Source: Bacillus sp. ISL-7 (GTDB lineage Bacteria; Bacillota; Bacilli; Bacillales_B; DSM-18226). Taken from it: 64,000 bases of DNA. Under the pieces are notes generated by a model. The model did not search any database, was not told the DNA's origin, and saw only the letters and a program-made list of their open reading frames with translations. Where the stretch lies: contig NZ_JAGGQW010000021.1 in the NCBI RefSeq assembly GCF_018613065.1, forward strand, positions 88,251 through 152,250. Reading direction: 5' to 3'. Position numbers and translations under genes: made by a program. Of this stretch, positions 47,872 to 56,047 are shown piece after piece; positions within the stretch are counted from its first letter, which is position 1, and each line of letters begins with the position of its first letter.

Positions 47872-48321
47872 ATGAAACGAATAACATCTCTCTTGTTCCT
47901 TGGGATTTTGTTTGCAATTATATCCGCTGGCTGCAGTTCTAAACTTAATGATCAAAGTTGGAAACTTGATAAAAAACATTCGCCATTACCTGATTTTGTT
48001 CTAAATACATCAGAAAAAATTCAAGAAACGTATGTTATGGCAGCAACTTATCCAGAGGTAGTTGCGCAGGTTCCATGCTATTGTGGTTGTGTTAATGACG
48101 GTCATAAAAGTAACCTTGATTGTTTTATCAAAGGAATGGGACCAGAAAATGCAGTTGAAGAATGGGATTCACATGGTATAGCCTGAGATACATGCGTCAA
48201 TATCGCCCGGGAGGCGGTAGAAATGCATCTTGACGGAAAAAGCCCAGCGAAAATTTATGATTTATTAACAAGAAAATATGAAGATATTGGGGAGCCAACC
48301 CCAACACCTGAACCTAAGTAA
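47872..48321 (+). CDS. PCYCGC-motif lipoprotein read through an in-frame UGA, probable selenoprotein
   Basis: A 149-residue product if TGA at 48184-48186 (codon 105) is decoded as selenocysteine; otherwise 104 residues. A lipoprotein signal (lipobox ISAGC, Cys21) is followed by PCYCGC at 68-73, CF at 84-85 and HGIA-[UGA]-DTC. Related PCYCGC proteins, as I recall them, have a CXXC at this last place, so the UGA gives a UXXC redox motif. The frame stays open and protein-like after it (VNIAREAVEMHLDGKSPAKI) to TAA 48319, and the next gene's ribosome site overlaps that TAA. A GC-rich hairpin sits 21 nt after UGA. Outer-membrane-face redox protein, role unknown. Confidence 0.75.
48192..48228 (+). 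promoter_or_regulatory. SECIS-like stem-loop downstream of the in-frame UGA
   Basis: Upper stem TATCGCC / GGCGGTA (48201-48207 with 48213-48219, one U-G pair) with apical loop CGGGA; lower stem ATGC / GCAT (48192-48195 with 48225-48228) across an internal loop. The apical loop starts 21 nt after UGA and has G as its second base, which fits the general rules for bacterial SECIS elements (apical loop about 16-37 nt away, a G among its first two bases). Confidence 0.6.
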
Positions 48322-48331
48322 GGGGAAACCC

Positions 48332-48985
48332 ATGAAGAAAATACTAATCGGATTTTACATTTTGATTATTATTGGAATTATTGTCTGTTTAAGTAATAGC
48401 CGTATTTTTGATAGCAAGAAATCAGAAGCAATTGCTGCTGGTGAAAAGGTATATAACAAAAATTGTATATTTTGTCACGGCGAAACAGGAAAAGGAGAAG
48501 GCTCAAAAACGGGGACGGCTTTAAATAGCCAGAATTTTTTAAGCTCCGTATCCGATAAAGACTTGTATAATTATGAGAAATATGGAAGAGAAGGCACAGT
48601 CATGCCTGCTTACGGTCCTCGAATGTCAGATAAGGATTTAAAAAACCTTGTTGCTTATATAAGAGACTGGCAGACAGAAGAAATCGAGTTTGATGTTCCA
48701 AAAACGATTTCAGGTAATCCTGAAAATGGAAAAGCACAATATAATTTATATTGTCTCAATTGTCATGGTGAAGCAGGGACAGGTAAGGATAAAATGGGAA
48801 CCGCTCTCACTAATCCACAATACCTGAAATATACAACTGATAAGAAAATATGGATTAATGCAGCCTACGGTCGTGAAGAAACTAGAATGGGTCCTTCATT
48901 AAAGGGGCTTGAAGGTGCACGCCAGCTCAAGAAAAAAGATATTACCGATATTGTTACCTATATCCGATCTTTGGAGAAAAAATAA
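48332..48985 (+). CDS. Membrane-anchored diheme cytochrome c
   Basis: A 217-residue protein with an uncleaved N-terminal helix (residues 4-20) and two class I cytochrome c domains. Heme sites are CIFCH (45-49) and CLNCH (141-145); candidate Met axial ligands are in GTVMPAYG and RMGPS. It should carry electrons on the outer face of the membrane. ATG 48332 is used, behind AAGGGG that overlaps the stop of the PCYCGC gene, so the two are one transcript. It is a likely client of the ccm genes that follow. Confidence 0.9.
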   Translation: MKKILIGFYILIIIGIIVCLSNSRIFDSKKSEAIAAGEKVYNKNCIFCHGETGKGEGSKTGTALNSQNFLSSVSDKDLYNYEKYGREGTVMPAYGPRMSDKDLKNLVAYIRDWQTEEIEFDVPKTISGNPENGKAQYNLYCLNCHGEAGTGKDKMGTALTNPQYLKYTTDKKIWINAAYGREETRMGPSLKGLEGARQLKKKDITDIVTYIRSLEKK

Positions 48986-49004
48986 ACTGAATACAGCATA
49001 AAAG

Positions 49005-49041
49005 ACCTGAATCCATTACAAAAGGATACAGGTTTTTTTTG
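49005..49041 (+). terminator. Terminator after the cytochrome c gene
   Basis: ACCTGAATCC / GGATACAGGT stem with one mismatch, followed by eight T. Confidence 0.8.
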
Positions 49042-49057
49042 CCCATTTTTAATGTGT

Positions 49058-49119
49058 GAACATTTTGTGGTGGTTTTTTGTCGAAACCGCAACGATTTTT
49101 ATCCTTTAACAAAATGTTC
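49058..49119. promoter_or_regulatory. Spaced inverted repeat upstream of the ccm operon
   Basis: GAACATTTTGT (49058-49068) and ACAAAATGTTC (49109-49119) are perfect inverted copies with centres 51 bp apart. They lie in the 245-nt gap before the first ccm-region gene and could bind a regulator; no known operator is recognised. Confidence 0.35.
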
Positions 49120-49230
49120 AAGAGTGAATCAACAAATAAGGATTGATAAAGATTATATTTATTTCAAAGAGGACTATAGTGAAAAATAGTACTTTCTAGT
49201 GATAAGTTTTTTAAGTCAAGGAGGATTAAG

Positions 49231-50283
49231 ATGCTTAAAAATAAGTTGTTGGCATTATTCGTAATCGCATCATTTTTAACGAATTTCATCATCCCGAATG
49301 CTAGTGCTGAAACAGCCTTTCAGGCAGAAAAATTTCCTTTTAAGGAAATGCAGATTCAGGTAATGCCAGAGTTTGATTATCCCGAAGGTTGGTCGCGAGA
49401 TATTCCATCTTTACTAGTGGGACAGTACGGAACAATTACCAATAAAAGTGGTCAAGATTTCGATGGGAAGATTAAGATTCCCGTTCCAGCAATGGAAAAA
49501 GGCTTTGAAGCCTTCTTGGTAGCAGAATTCCCAGAAAAAAATAAGCCTGAAGTACAACGTCCCTATGATGTCGATAAAGAAAATGGGATCATTACTTGGA
49601 AACCAGCTAAAACAATTAAGACTAACGAAACCTACGAATTTGTCATTGAGTACTATACAAAGTCAATTAACGTGAAGGACAACAAGAGCTTTACATATGA
49701 ACTTAAAAATAAAGCTGATATCGAGCTGTTAGATGTTATCTTTTATGCTCCAATGGATGCAAAGGAAATAAATATTGAGCCAAAAGCAGCAAACAATTCG
49801 AAAAATGAATATGGAGAAGAGCTCTATTACTATCAATACAAAAATGTAAAGGCAGATTCTGGCTTGAAATACTCTTTCTCATATAAGAAAGATGGTACCG
49901 AATCAACAATGGAGGCGATCAATAAAAAGCAGCCACCAAATGATGAAAACCATAGTGGTGTAACTGCAACAGACCAAGTTGTTAAAAACGGGGGAACCAC
50001 TAATTCATCAAAACGTCCAATTATCGGGCTGGGTGGTGCATCGATCATCGGTATTGCAATCATCATTGCCGGACTCTTTGTTTTTATTGGCTTAAAAGGA
50101 AATAAACAATCAGCATCTAAGGCAGCCAGTCAAAATAAAAAACAACCGAAGAAGCCGTCTCCAACGGTTAAAAAAGACAACAAAACAGCGAATTCTGAAG
50201 AAAAGAAGGAACTGCGCAAAAAACTTTTAACTGGAAAGATAGACCAAGAAATGTACGAAGAAGAAATGAAAAAATTAATCTAA
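49231..50283 (+). CDS. Unrecognised secreted/membrane protein of the ccm operon, first copy of an architecture
   Basis: A 350-residue protein. A signal peptide (cut after NASA, about residue 28) is followed by a beta-rich extracytoplasmic domain of about 200 residues, a Ser/Asn-rich linker, one membrane helix (about 265-290) and a lysine-rich cytoplasmic tail ending in a short-helical-pair motif (ELRKKLLTGKIDQEMYEEEM) that resembles SHOCT domains. No family is recognised. It precedes ccmE by 13 nt and shares its layout with the protein at 53649. A part in apocytochrome or heme handling is inferred from context only. Confidence 0.65.
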   Translation: MLKNKLLALFVIASFLTNFIIPNASAETAFQAEKFPFKEMQIQVMPEFDYPEGWSRDIPSLLVGQYGTITNKSGQDFDGKIKIPVPAMEKGFEAFLVAEFPEKNKPEVQRPYDVDKENGIITWKPAKTIKTNETYEFVIEYYTKSINVKDNKSFTYELKNKADIELLDVIFYAPMDAKEINIEPKAANNSKNEYGEELYYYQYKNVKADSGLKYSFSYKKDGTESTMEAINKKQPPNDENHSGVTATDQVVKNGGTTNSSKRPIIGLGGASIIGIAIIIAGLFVFIGLKGNKQSASKAASQNKKQPKKPSPTVKKDNKTANSEEKKELRKKLLTGKIDQEMYEEEMKKLI

Positions 50284-50296
50284 TGAGGTGAGAAGA

Positions 50297-50749
50297 ATGA
50301 AAAAAAATACGATTATCATGCTTGGTGGGTTTATTATTGCAGGAGCTATTGTATTCCTTCTGATGGCAGCAACTCCTGGTTCAAGTGGTGTTGAGTTAAC
50401 GATGAAAGAGCTCTTGGCAACTCAAGATCAACATAAAGATGATTTTGTAACTGTAGAAGGATTACTTATTGAAGATTCAATTAAATGGAATCCAGACAAA
50501 ATTGAGTTGAAGTTTGATGTTAAAGATAACGACGGAAATGTTATGCATGTTATTCATAATGGTACCAAACCAGATAACTTTGCAGAAGGTGTCATTACTA
50601 TTCTCCAAGGGGCTCCGACCAAAAAGAATACATTTGTGGCAGAGACAGTTAAAACTAGATGTCCTTCAAAGTATGAAGGAAAAGATATCAAAAATTATAA
50701 TCCAGAGACACATAAAGATAAGTTAAATAAAACACCGAATGAAAAATAA
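50297..50749 (+). CDS. ccmE: Heme chaperone CcmE, CXXXY variant
   Basis: A 150-residue protein with an N-terminal membrane helix and an OB-fold domain (LTMKELLATQDQHKDDFVTV; ITILQGAPTKKNTFVAE). It receives heme from CcmC and passes it to CcmF outside the membrane. The heme-binding residue is a cysteine, Cys122, in CPSKY (C-X3-Y), in place of the HXXXY of proteobacterial CcmE; such variants are known from Desulfovibrio and archaea (System I*). ATG 50297 lies 6 nt after GAGGTG. Confidence 0.88.
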   Translation: MKKNTIIMLGGFIIAGAIVFLLMAATPGSSGVELTMKELLATQDQHKDDFVTVEGLLIEDSIKWNPDKIELKFDVKDNDGNVMHVIHNGTKPDNFAEGVITILQGAPTKKNTFVAETVKTRCPSKYEGKDIKNYNPETHKDKLNKTPNEK

Positions 50750-50774
50750 CAGGCTAACTTAAGAAGGTGACCAA

Positions 50775-52757
50775 ATGTATTTATTTGCCAACGCAACGAT
50801 TTATATAGGCTTAGCCATCGCAATTTATTCACTCCTCATTATCACGTTGGGGATTAGCACGAAAAATCAAAAGTTTATTAACAGTGGTAAAAGTGGATTG
50901 ATTGCATTATTAGTATGTTCATCACTTGCAATGCTTTCATTGTTCTACCTATTAGCTACCTCTCAATTTCAATACGAATATGTTCATGATTACACAAGCA
51001 GTGAACTACCTATTATATATAAACTTACCGCACTATGGGCGGGTAATGCAGGCTCGTTGTTATTGTGGACATTCTTCTTAACTCTTTATACTTGTATGAT
51101 TGCTTTCTCACGGAAGTTAAAAGGAAACCCGATGATTCCATACATATCGGCCATCTTACTTGCAAATGCGGTTTTCTTCTTTTTTATTTTAGGTTTTGTT
51201 GCAAAACCCTTCCTTCTATTAAATGAGATTCCTATAGAAGGAAAAGGATTAAATCCAATGCTTCAAAATCCAGGAATGATCATTCATCCTGTCACACTTT
51301 ACCTTGGCTATGTAGGTCTTGCCATTCCATTTGCTTTTGCGATGGCGGCATTGATCTTGAAAAATGTCGATGATTTCTGGATTAAAATGACTAGACGTTG
51401 GACAATTATTGCCTGGTTATTTTTAAGTCTTGGAAATATCTTTGGTGGTCAATGGGCATATGTTGAACTTGGCTGGGGCGGTTACTGGGCATGGGATCCA
51501 GTTGAAAATGCCTCCTTTATGCCATGGTTAACAGCAACGGCCTTCTTACATTCCGTTATGATTCAAGAACGGAAAAACATGTTAAAAATTTGGTATATCA
51601 GCTTAATCATTGTCTCCTATGCACTTACCCTATTTGGTACATTCTTAGTGCGAAGCGGAGTACTGACATCTGTCCATGCCTTTGCTAATTCAAACCTGGG
51701 ATTATACTTCTTAATCTTCATGGGTGTGGCAGTCATCGGAGCACTATATGTGTTAATGAGCCGTTACAACCTGCTGAAACGCAGTGCAGGGGAATTTAAT
51801 TCCTTTGTTTCTAAAGAGAGCAGCTTCTTAGTAAATAATTTATTACTTGTCGGAGCAGCCTTTGCCGTATTCTGGGGGACGATTTTCCCGTTAGTATCGG
51901 AAGCAGTACGTGGTACAAAAGTAACGGTTGGTCTGCCATTTTTTAATAAAGTTGAAGCACCAATCTTATTATCAATGATGTTTGTCATGGCAGTTTGTCC
52001 AATGCTTGCTTGGCAAAAATCTACCGTGAAAAATCTTAAGAAAAACTTCATGATTCCAGCCATCCTCGCTGTTCTTGGCATGATTTTGATGGTAGTGTTA
52101 GGAATTCAAAAAGTATGGGCAGTCATTGGTTATGGAGTAATCATTCTATTATTAATCACCCACTTCTTAGAGTTTTATAGAGGTGTAAAAGCTAGAAGAA
52201 AATTGACTAAAGAAACACCACTAGTGGCGCTGTACCGCTTGATGATTCGAAATCGCCGCAGGTATGGTGGATACATCGTTCACCTTGGTATTGCCTTCAT
52301 CACGATGGGGATTATTGGTTCACAGAATTATGATTTACAAACAATGAAAACAGTCGATTTAGGGCAGTCAATTGAATTAAAGGATTATCGTATCAACTAC
52401 GACCGACTTGATCAGAAGAAAGAAGGCATTAATGATATCGTCTATGCCGATGTAACCGTTTTTAGAAATGGTAAAAAGCTAGGCACTTACCAGCCAGAAA
52501 AGGTATTTTACGGTAACTGGGAACAGCCTTCTTCCGAAGTGGCGATTATATCTTCGCTTAAGGAAGACTTATACATCGTGTTAAGTGCCTGGGAAGATGA
52601 TGGAAAAGCTACATTTGTTGTAAAGATTAATCCAATGATGAACTGGTTATGGATTGGTTCATTCATGATTGTTATGGGCGCTCTGTTCGCCGTTTGGAAT
52701 GGAAAATATGGAAATGTCACTCCGAGGTACACAGGAGTACGCAGAGAGGTGTCTTAA
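50775..52757 (+). CDS. ccmF: Cytochrome c heme lyase subunit CcmF
   Basis: A 660-residue multi-pass protein (about 15 helices) that attaches heme to apocytochrome c. The WWD heme-handling signature is in ELGWGGYWAWDPVENASF, with flanking histidines, and the large C-terminal external loop precedes the last helix. ATG 50775 follows AAGAAGGTG. It is followed by ccmH with one base between stop and start. Confidence 0.95.
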   Translation: MYLFANATIYIGLAIAIYSLLIITLGISTKNQKFINSGKSGLIALLVCSSLAMLSLFYLLATSQFQYEYVHDYTSSELPIIYKLTALWAGNAGSLLLWTFFLTLYTCMIAFSRKLKGNPMIPYISAILLANAVFFFFILGFVAKPFLLLNEIPIEGKGLNPMLQNPGMIIHPVTLYLGYVGLAIPFAFAMAALILKNVDDFWIKMTRRWTIIAWLFLSLGNIFGGQWAYVELGWGGYWAWDPVENASFMPWLTATAFLHSVMIQERKNMLKIWYISLIIVSYALTLFGTFLVRSGVLTSVHAFANSNLGLYFLIFMGVAVIGALYVLMSRYNLLKRSAGEFNSFVSKESSFLVNNLLLVGAAFAVFWGTIFPLVSEAVRGTKVTVGLPFFNKVEAPILLSMMFVMAVCPMLAWQKSTVKNLKKNFMIPAILAVLGMILMVVLGIQKVWAVIGYGVIILLLITHFLEFYRGVKARRKLTKETPLVALYRLMIRNRRRYGGYIVHLGIAFITMGIIGSQNYDLQTMKTVDLGQSIELKDYRINYDRLDQKKEGINDIVYADVTVFRNGKKLGTYQPEKVFYGNWEQPSSEVAIISSLKEDLYIVLSAWEDDGKATFVVKINPMMNWLWIGSFMIVMGALFAVWNGKYGNVTPRYTGVRREVS

Positions 52758-52758
52758 T

Positions 52759-53265
52759 ATGAAAAACAAAATTTATATTGGCCTTCTCATAATAGCGTTC
52801 ATTTTTCAAGGATCATTCCTGCGCGTTGAAGCAGCAAAACAGATTGACTATAAATCAGCTGAATTCAAAGCCGTTGCTCAGCAATTCGCCTGCACATGTG
52901 GCTGTGGTCAGGATCATTATGAATGTGATCCGAATACGTGCAATCTTACCACAGAATTTAAAGCAGACCTGGTTGACATGATGAACAAGGGGTGGGATAA
53001 GGATAAAATTCGTGCCTATTATGTCAATATCTATGGTGAAGAAATATTGACTTCACCTGAAAAAAGCGGTTTTAGTTTAACAGCTTGGGTTCTCCCGTTT
53101 GTAGTATTGGCCGCAGCGGGAATATCATTGTATTTCGTTATTCGTAAATGGGTTAAGAAAAAAGCCTCAGATGAAACTGTTGCTGAGTACCAGAACACCG
53201 AGGATGAAGTAGAAGGAGAAATACTATCTTCCATGATTGATGAAGAACGCAAAAAGTATCTTTAG
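52759..53265 (+). CDS. ccmH: Apocytochrome thiol-handling protein CcmH
   Basis: A 168-residue protein. A signal peptide (to about residue 25) is followed by a helical domain with a cysteine-rich motif CTCGCG (Cys45, 47, 49) and Cys56 and Cys61, one membrane helix (WVLPFVVLAAAGISLYF) and an acidic cytoplasmic tail. Proteobacterial CcmH has a single LRCXXC; the multi-cysteine form here resembles those of other non-proteobacteria. It should keep CXXCH thiols reduced. The frame upstream of ATG 52759 overlaps ccmF and is not used. Confidence 0.85.
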   Translation: MKNKIYIGLLIIAFIFQGSFLRVEAAKQIDYKSAEFKAVAQQFACTCGCGQDHYECDPNTCNLTTEFKADLVDMMNKGWDKDKIRAYYVNIYGEEILTSPEKSGFSLTAWVLPFVVLAAAGISLYFVIRKWVKKKASDETVAEYQNTEDEVEGEILSSMIDEERKKYL

Positions 53266-53277
53266 GATGTGAACAAA

Positions 53278-53652
53278 ATGCAAGATATCACAGTCATCTC
53301 GATTATTTTTACCACCATATTTGCGCTAGCTTGTCTGTTTCTAATATTATCACCGTTATTTAAGTGGGATGCTTATTTACATGTTAGTTCAACGGGTCAG
53401 GATATCGGCGCCACGAAAGAAGCACTATTAACAACACTTAATGAAATAGAATTTGAGTACAAGATGGATAAAATCTCACACGCTGATTATAAAGTTTTAA
53501 AGAAGCAATACGAAACAGAAGTTGCCAGCCTTATGAAGGAAGAAGAACAATTGATGGATACAAACATTGATAAAGATTTAATGGATGAAGTTGAAAAAGA
53601 AATTGAAGCTCGAATGAAAACTTATAAGAATAAAAAGGGGGAAGGAAAGTGA
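53278..53652 (+). CDS. CcmI-like small membrane protein
   Basis: A 124-residue protein with one or two N-terminal hydrophobic segments and a coiled-coil tail (EIEFEYKMDKISHADYKVLK), the pattern of the N-terminal module of CcmI-type cytochrome c biogenesis proteins, without the TPR part. ATG 53278 follows AGGATG. It overlaps the next gene by 4 nt. CcmI helps present apocytochrome to CcmFH; this role is inferred. Confidence 0.65.
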   Translation: MQDITVISIIFTTIFALACLFLILSPLFKWDAYLHVSSTGQDIGATKEALLTTLNEIEFEYKMDKISHADYKVLKKQYETEVASLMKEEEQLMDTNIDKDLMDEVEKEIEARMKTYKNKKGEGK

Positions 53653-54638
53653 TCAAAAAAATCACGGTTTTCTTCCTCGGACTGATGCTATTCATTCCAT
53701 TTCATGGATTAGCAGCTTCTGATTCAAAGGTTTCGATTGATATGCATTATATCGTTGTCAGCCCTGCAGAAGATGGCTCAACGAATATGATGAATATGGT
53801 TAATTATACTAATACCTCAGCTGAAGAATATAAAGGTGACGGTAAAAGTGAAGCGGTCTTAAATGTAACCCTTCCCGAAGGCGCAGAGGATCTCAACTTT
53901 TTAGACAATAAAGTTGCCTTTAAAGAGGTTGACAAAGGATTCATTACAACCACGGCAATTCCAGGAAATCAAACGATGGTGTTGCCTTACAGTTATCGGA
54001 TAGCGAAGGGAGAAGAAATTAATTTAAAAGCTGACTACAACGTACAAATGATGCAAATTCTCGTTCCAGAAGGAAGAGGGAGTATTGAAGTTAAGGGGGC
54101 TGTTGCAACCAGTCAAGGCAGTTTTAAATTCGATGACGAAAATTATTTTGGATACAGTATCGAAGGGATTAAAGCTTATCAATCGTTTACACTTGTTTAT
54201 AAGCCAGATGTACAGCCTGCAGCGAATGAGACAAAAAAGTCAGAAACAACTAATAAAAGTAATAGTTCGGTTACACACACGGCGCCTGCCTTTCATAATC
54301 CAGGCCATCTAAGAATATGGGCACAGTCCCCGCTACACCGCTTTGATCCACACGTCTTTTTAATCATTATAGGAGCTATTGTATTTGCTGGAATCTCCTA
54401 TTATATCTATTTCAGAAGGAAAGCAAAGCTGGAAGAGGAAAGACTTGGAGCAGATAAAGAAGAGAAGGCATTTAAACTTTTAATGGCAAAGCAAAAAGCC
54501 ATAATGGATAAGAGCATTGAATTGGAAGAATCCTTCGGAGATGGAAAGCTTTCAGAGGATGAATATCATGCAAAGCTAGAAGCTTATAAACAGCATCTTG
54601 TCCAAGTAAAATTAAACTTACGTAATTTTGTAGAGTAG
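53649..54638 (+). CDS. Unrecognised secreted/membrane protein of the ccm operon, second copy of an architecture
   Basis: A 329-residue protein: signal peptide (ending near AASD, residue 24), a beta-rich extracytoplasmic domain to about residue 185, a Ser/Thr-rich linker, one membrane helix (about 237-255, FLIIIGAIVFAGISYYIYF) and a charged helical tail with GDGKLSEDEYHAKLEAYKQH. The order of parts equals that of the protein at 49231, although sequence similarity is not obvious by eye. GTG 53649 overlaps the CcmI-like gene. No family recognised. Confidence 0.6.
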   Translation: MIKKITVFFLGLMLFIPFHGLAASDSKVSIDMHYIVVSPAEDGSTNMMNMVNYTNTSAEEYKGDGKSEAVLNVTLPEGAEDLNFLDNKVAFKEVDKGFITTTAIPGNQTMVLPYSYRIAKGEEINLKADYNVQMMQILVPEGRGSIEVKGAVATSQGSFKFDDENYFGYSIEGIKAYQSFTLVYKPDVQPAANETKKSETTNKSNSSVTHTAPAFHNPGHLRIWAQSPLHRFDPHVFLIIIGAIVFAGISYYIYFRRKAKLEEERLGADKEEKAFKLLMAKQKAIMDKSIELEESFGDGKLSEDEYHAKLEAYKQHLVQVKLNLRNFVE

Positions 54639-54662
54639 TAGCTGGGATGGGAGAGACTGCAA

Positions 54663-55367
54663 ATGATAGAAATAAAAAAGCTAATAAAGCAAGCGGATAA
54701 TAAGCTCATCCTTCGTGGTGTAGATCTCTCAATCAAAAAAGGAGAAACGGTTGCCATCCTTGGACCAAATGGTGCCGGAAAAAGTACGCTTCTAAAAGTA
54801 CTCACAACCTTAATAAAACCTACATCTGGGTCTATATTGGTTAATAATATGGATTTGAAAAAAAATCATATCGAAATAAAAAAAATAATGGGTTATTTAC
54901 CCCATTCCAGTTTGCTTTATGATCATTACTCTCCATTAGAAAATATTGTGTTCTTTGGGAATATCTATGGTGTTAAAAATGTTGAACAACGAGCGATTGC
55001 ACTTGTCAAAGAAGTAGGTTTGTCATTCTTTTTAAATGAACCGGTAAAGAATTTCTCCCGTGGAATGATTCAACGGATTGCGATTGCACGAGCGATTGTT
55101 CATGAACCGAGAATTCTCCTTTTGGACGAACCGCACACAGGATTAGACCAAGGAGCAATTACCATACTTAATAACGTTATTCTTTCCATGAAAGCAAAAG
55201 GCACAACTACTTTAATGGTTACACATGATTTCAAACAAGCAGCTGAAATCTGTGACAGAATTATCATTGTGAAAAATGGCAAGATCGTCGATGATTTTAG
55301 GATTGAAAATCAAAACTTAGGTTTTGTTTCTGAAAAATATGAGCAATTAGTGGAGGGAGTATCATGA
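54663..55367 (+). CDS. ccmA: Heme-exporter ABC ATPase CcmA
   Basis: A 234-residue ABC ATPase: Walker A GPNGAGKST, signature FSRGMIQR, Walker B ILLLDEPHTGLD and switch His in VTHDF. With CcmB and CcmC it releases holo-CcmE. It overlaps ccmB by 4 nt. Confidence 0.9.
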   Translation: MIEIKKLIKQADNKLILRGVDLSIKKGETVAILGPNGAGKSTLLKVLTTLIKPTSGSILVNNMDLKKNHIEIKKIMGYLPHSSLLYDHYSPLENIVFFGNIYGVKNVEQRAIALVKEVGLSFFLNEPVKNFSRGMIQRIAIARAIVHEPRILLLDEPHTGLDQGAITILNNVILSMKAKGTTTLMVTHDFKQAAEICDRIIIVKNGKIVDDFRIENQNLGFVSEKYEQLVEGVS

Positions 55368-56044
55368 ACCTTTTTCGAACAGCCCTCTTACTAGCAAAAA
55401 AGGATTTATATTCCGAATTAAAAACAAAACAAATTATGGTGACCCAAATTATTTTCGCTGGTCTGGTGATTGTTGTTTTCAGCTTCGCCTTTGACCCTGC
55501 CAATAATACAACAAAAGCAGTTATACCTGGAGTCATTTGGGTCATTATCGTCTTTGCTGGAATTTTAGGGCTTAACAGATCATTTATATCCGAGCAGAGA
55601 AATGATACGATGCAAGGATTATTGGTTGCACCAATGGAGGCAACGAGCATTTATTTAGGAAAGTTCTTAGCCAATTTTTCGATGATGCTGATCGTAGAAC
55701 TGGTTTCCATCCCGTTTTTATTTTTGTTATTTGATTTCAAATTTTTTGGCAGCATTCCTTATTTTATCTTAGTTGTATTCTTAGGTAGTTTTGGATTTAT
55801 CGTCATTGGAACATTCTTGGCGGCATTGGCAGCCAATTCCAAAAGCAGTGAGATGCTGCTTCCACTATTGCTGTTTCCAATTACAACGCCAATCCTAATC
55901 GGGGTTGTTCAAGCCACTCGAATCATCTTAACGAATATGGAGAAATTTTCAAGTGCAGTCGCTTGGATTCAGTTAGTCACTGCCTATGATGTTATCTTCT
56001 TTGTTGTTTGTTTCTTATTAATTGATTATGTGCTGGAGGTTTAA
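55364..56044 (+). CDS. ccmB: Heme-exporter permease CcmB
   Basis: A 226-residue protein with six membrane helices (typical CcmB pattern: KKDLYSELKTKQIM at the start, LLPLLLFPITTPILIG in the fifth helix). ATG 55364 overlaps the end of ccmA. Confidence 0.92.
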   Translation: MNLFRTALLLAKKDLYSELKTKQIMVTQIIFAGLVIVVFSFAFDPANNTTKAVIPGVIWVIIVFAGILGLNRSFISEQRNDTMQGLLVAPMEATSIYLGKFLANFSMMLIVELVSIPFLFLLFDFKFFGSIPYFILVVFLGSFGFIVIGTFLAALAANSKSSEMLLPLLLFPITTPILIGVVQATRIILTNMEKFSSAVAWIQLVTAYDVIFFVVCFLLIDYVLEV

Positions 56045-56047
56045 GTG

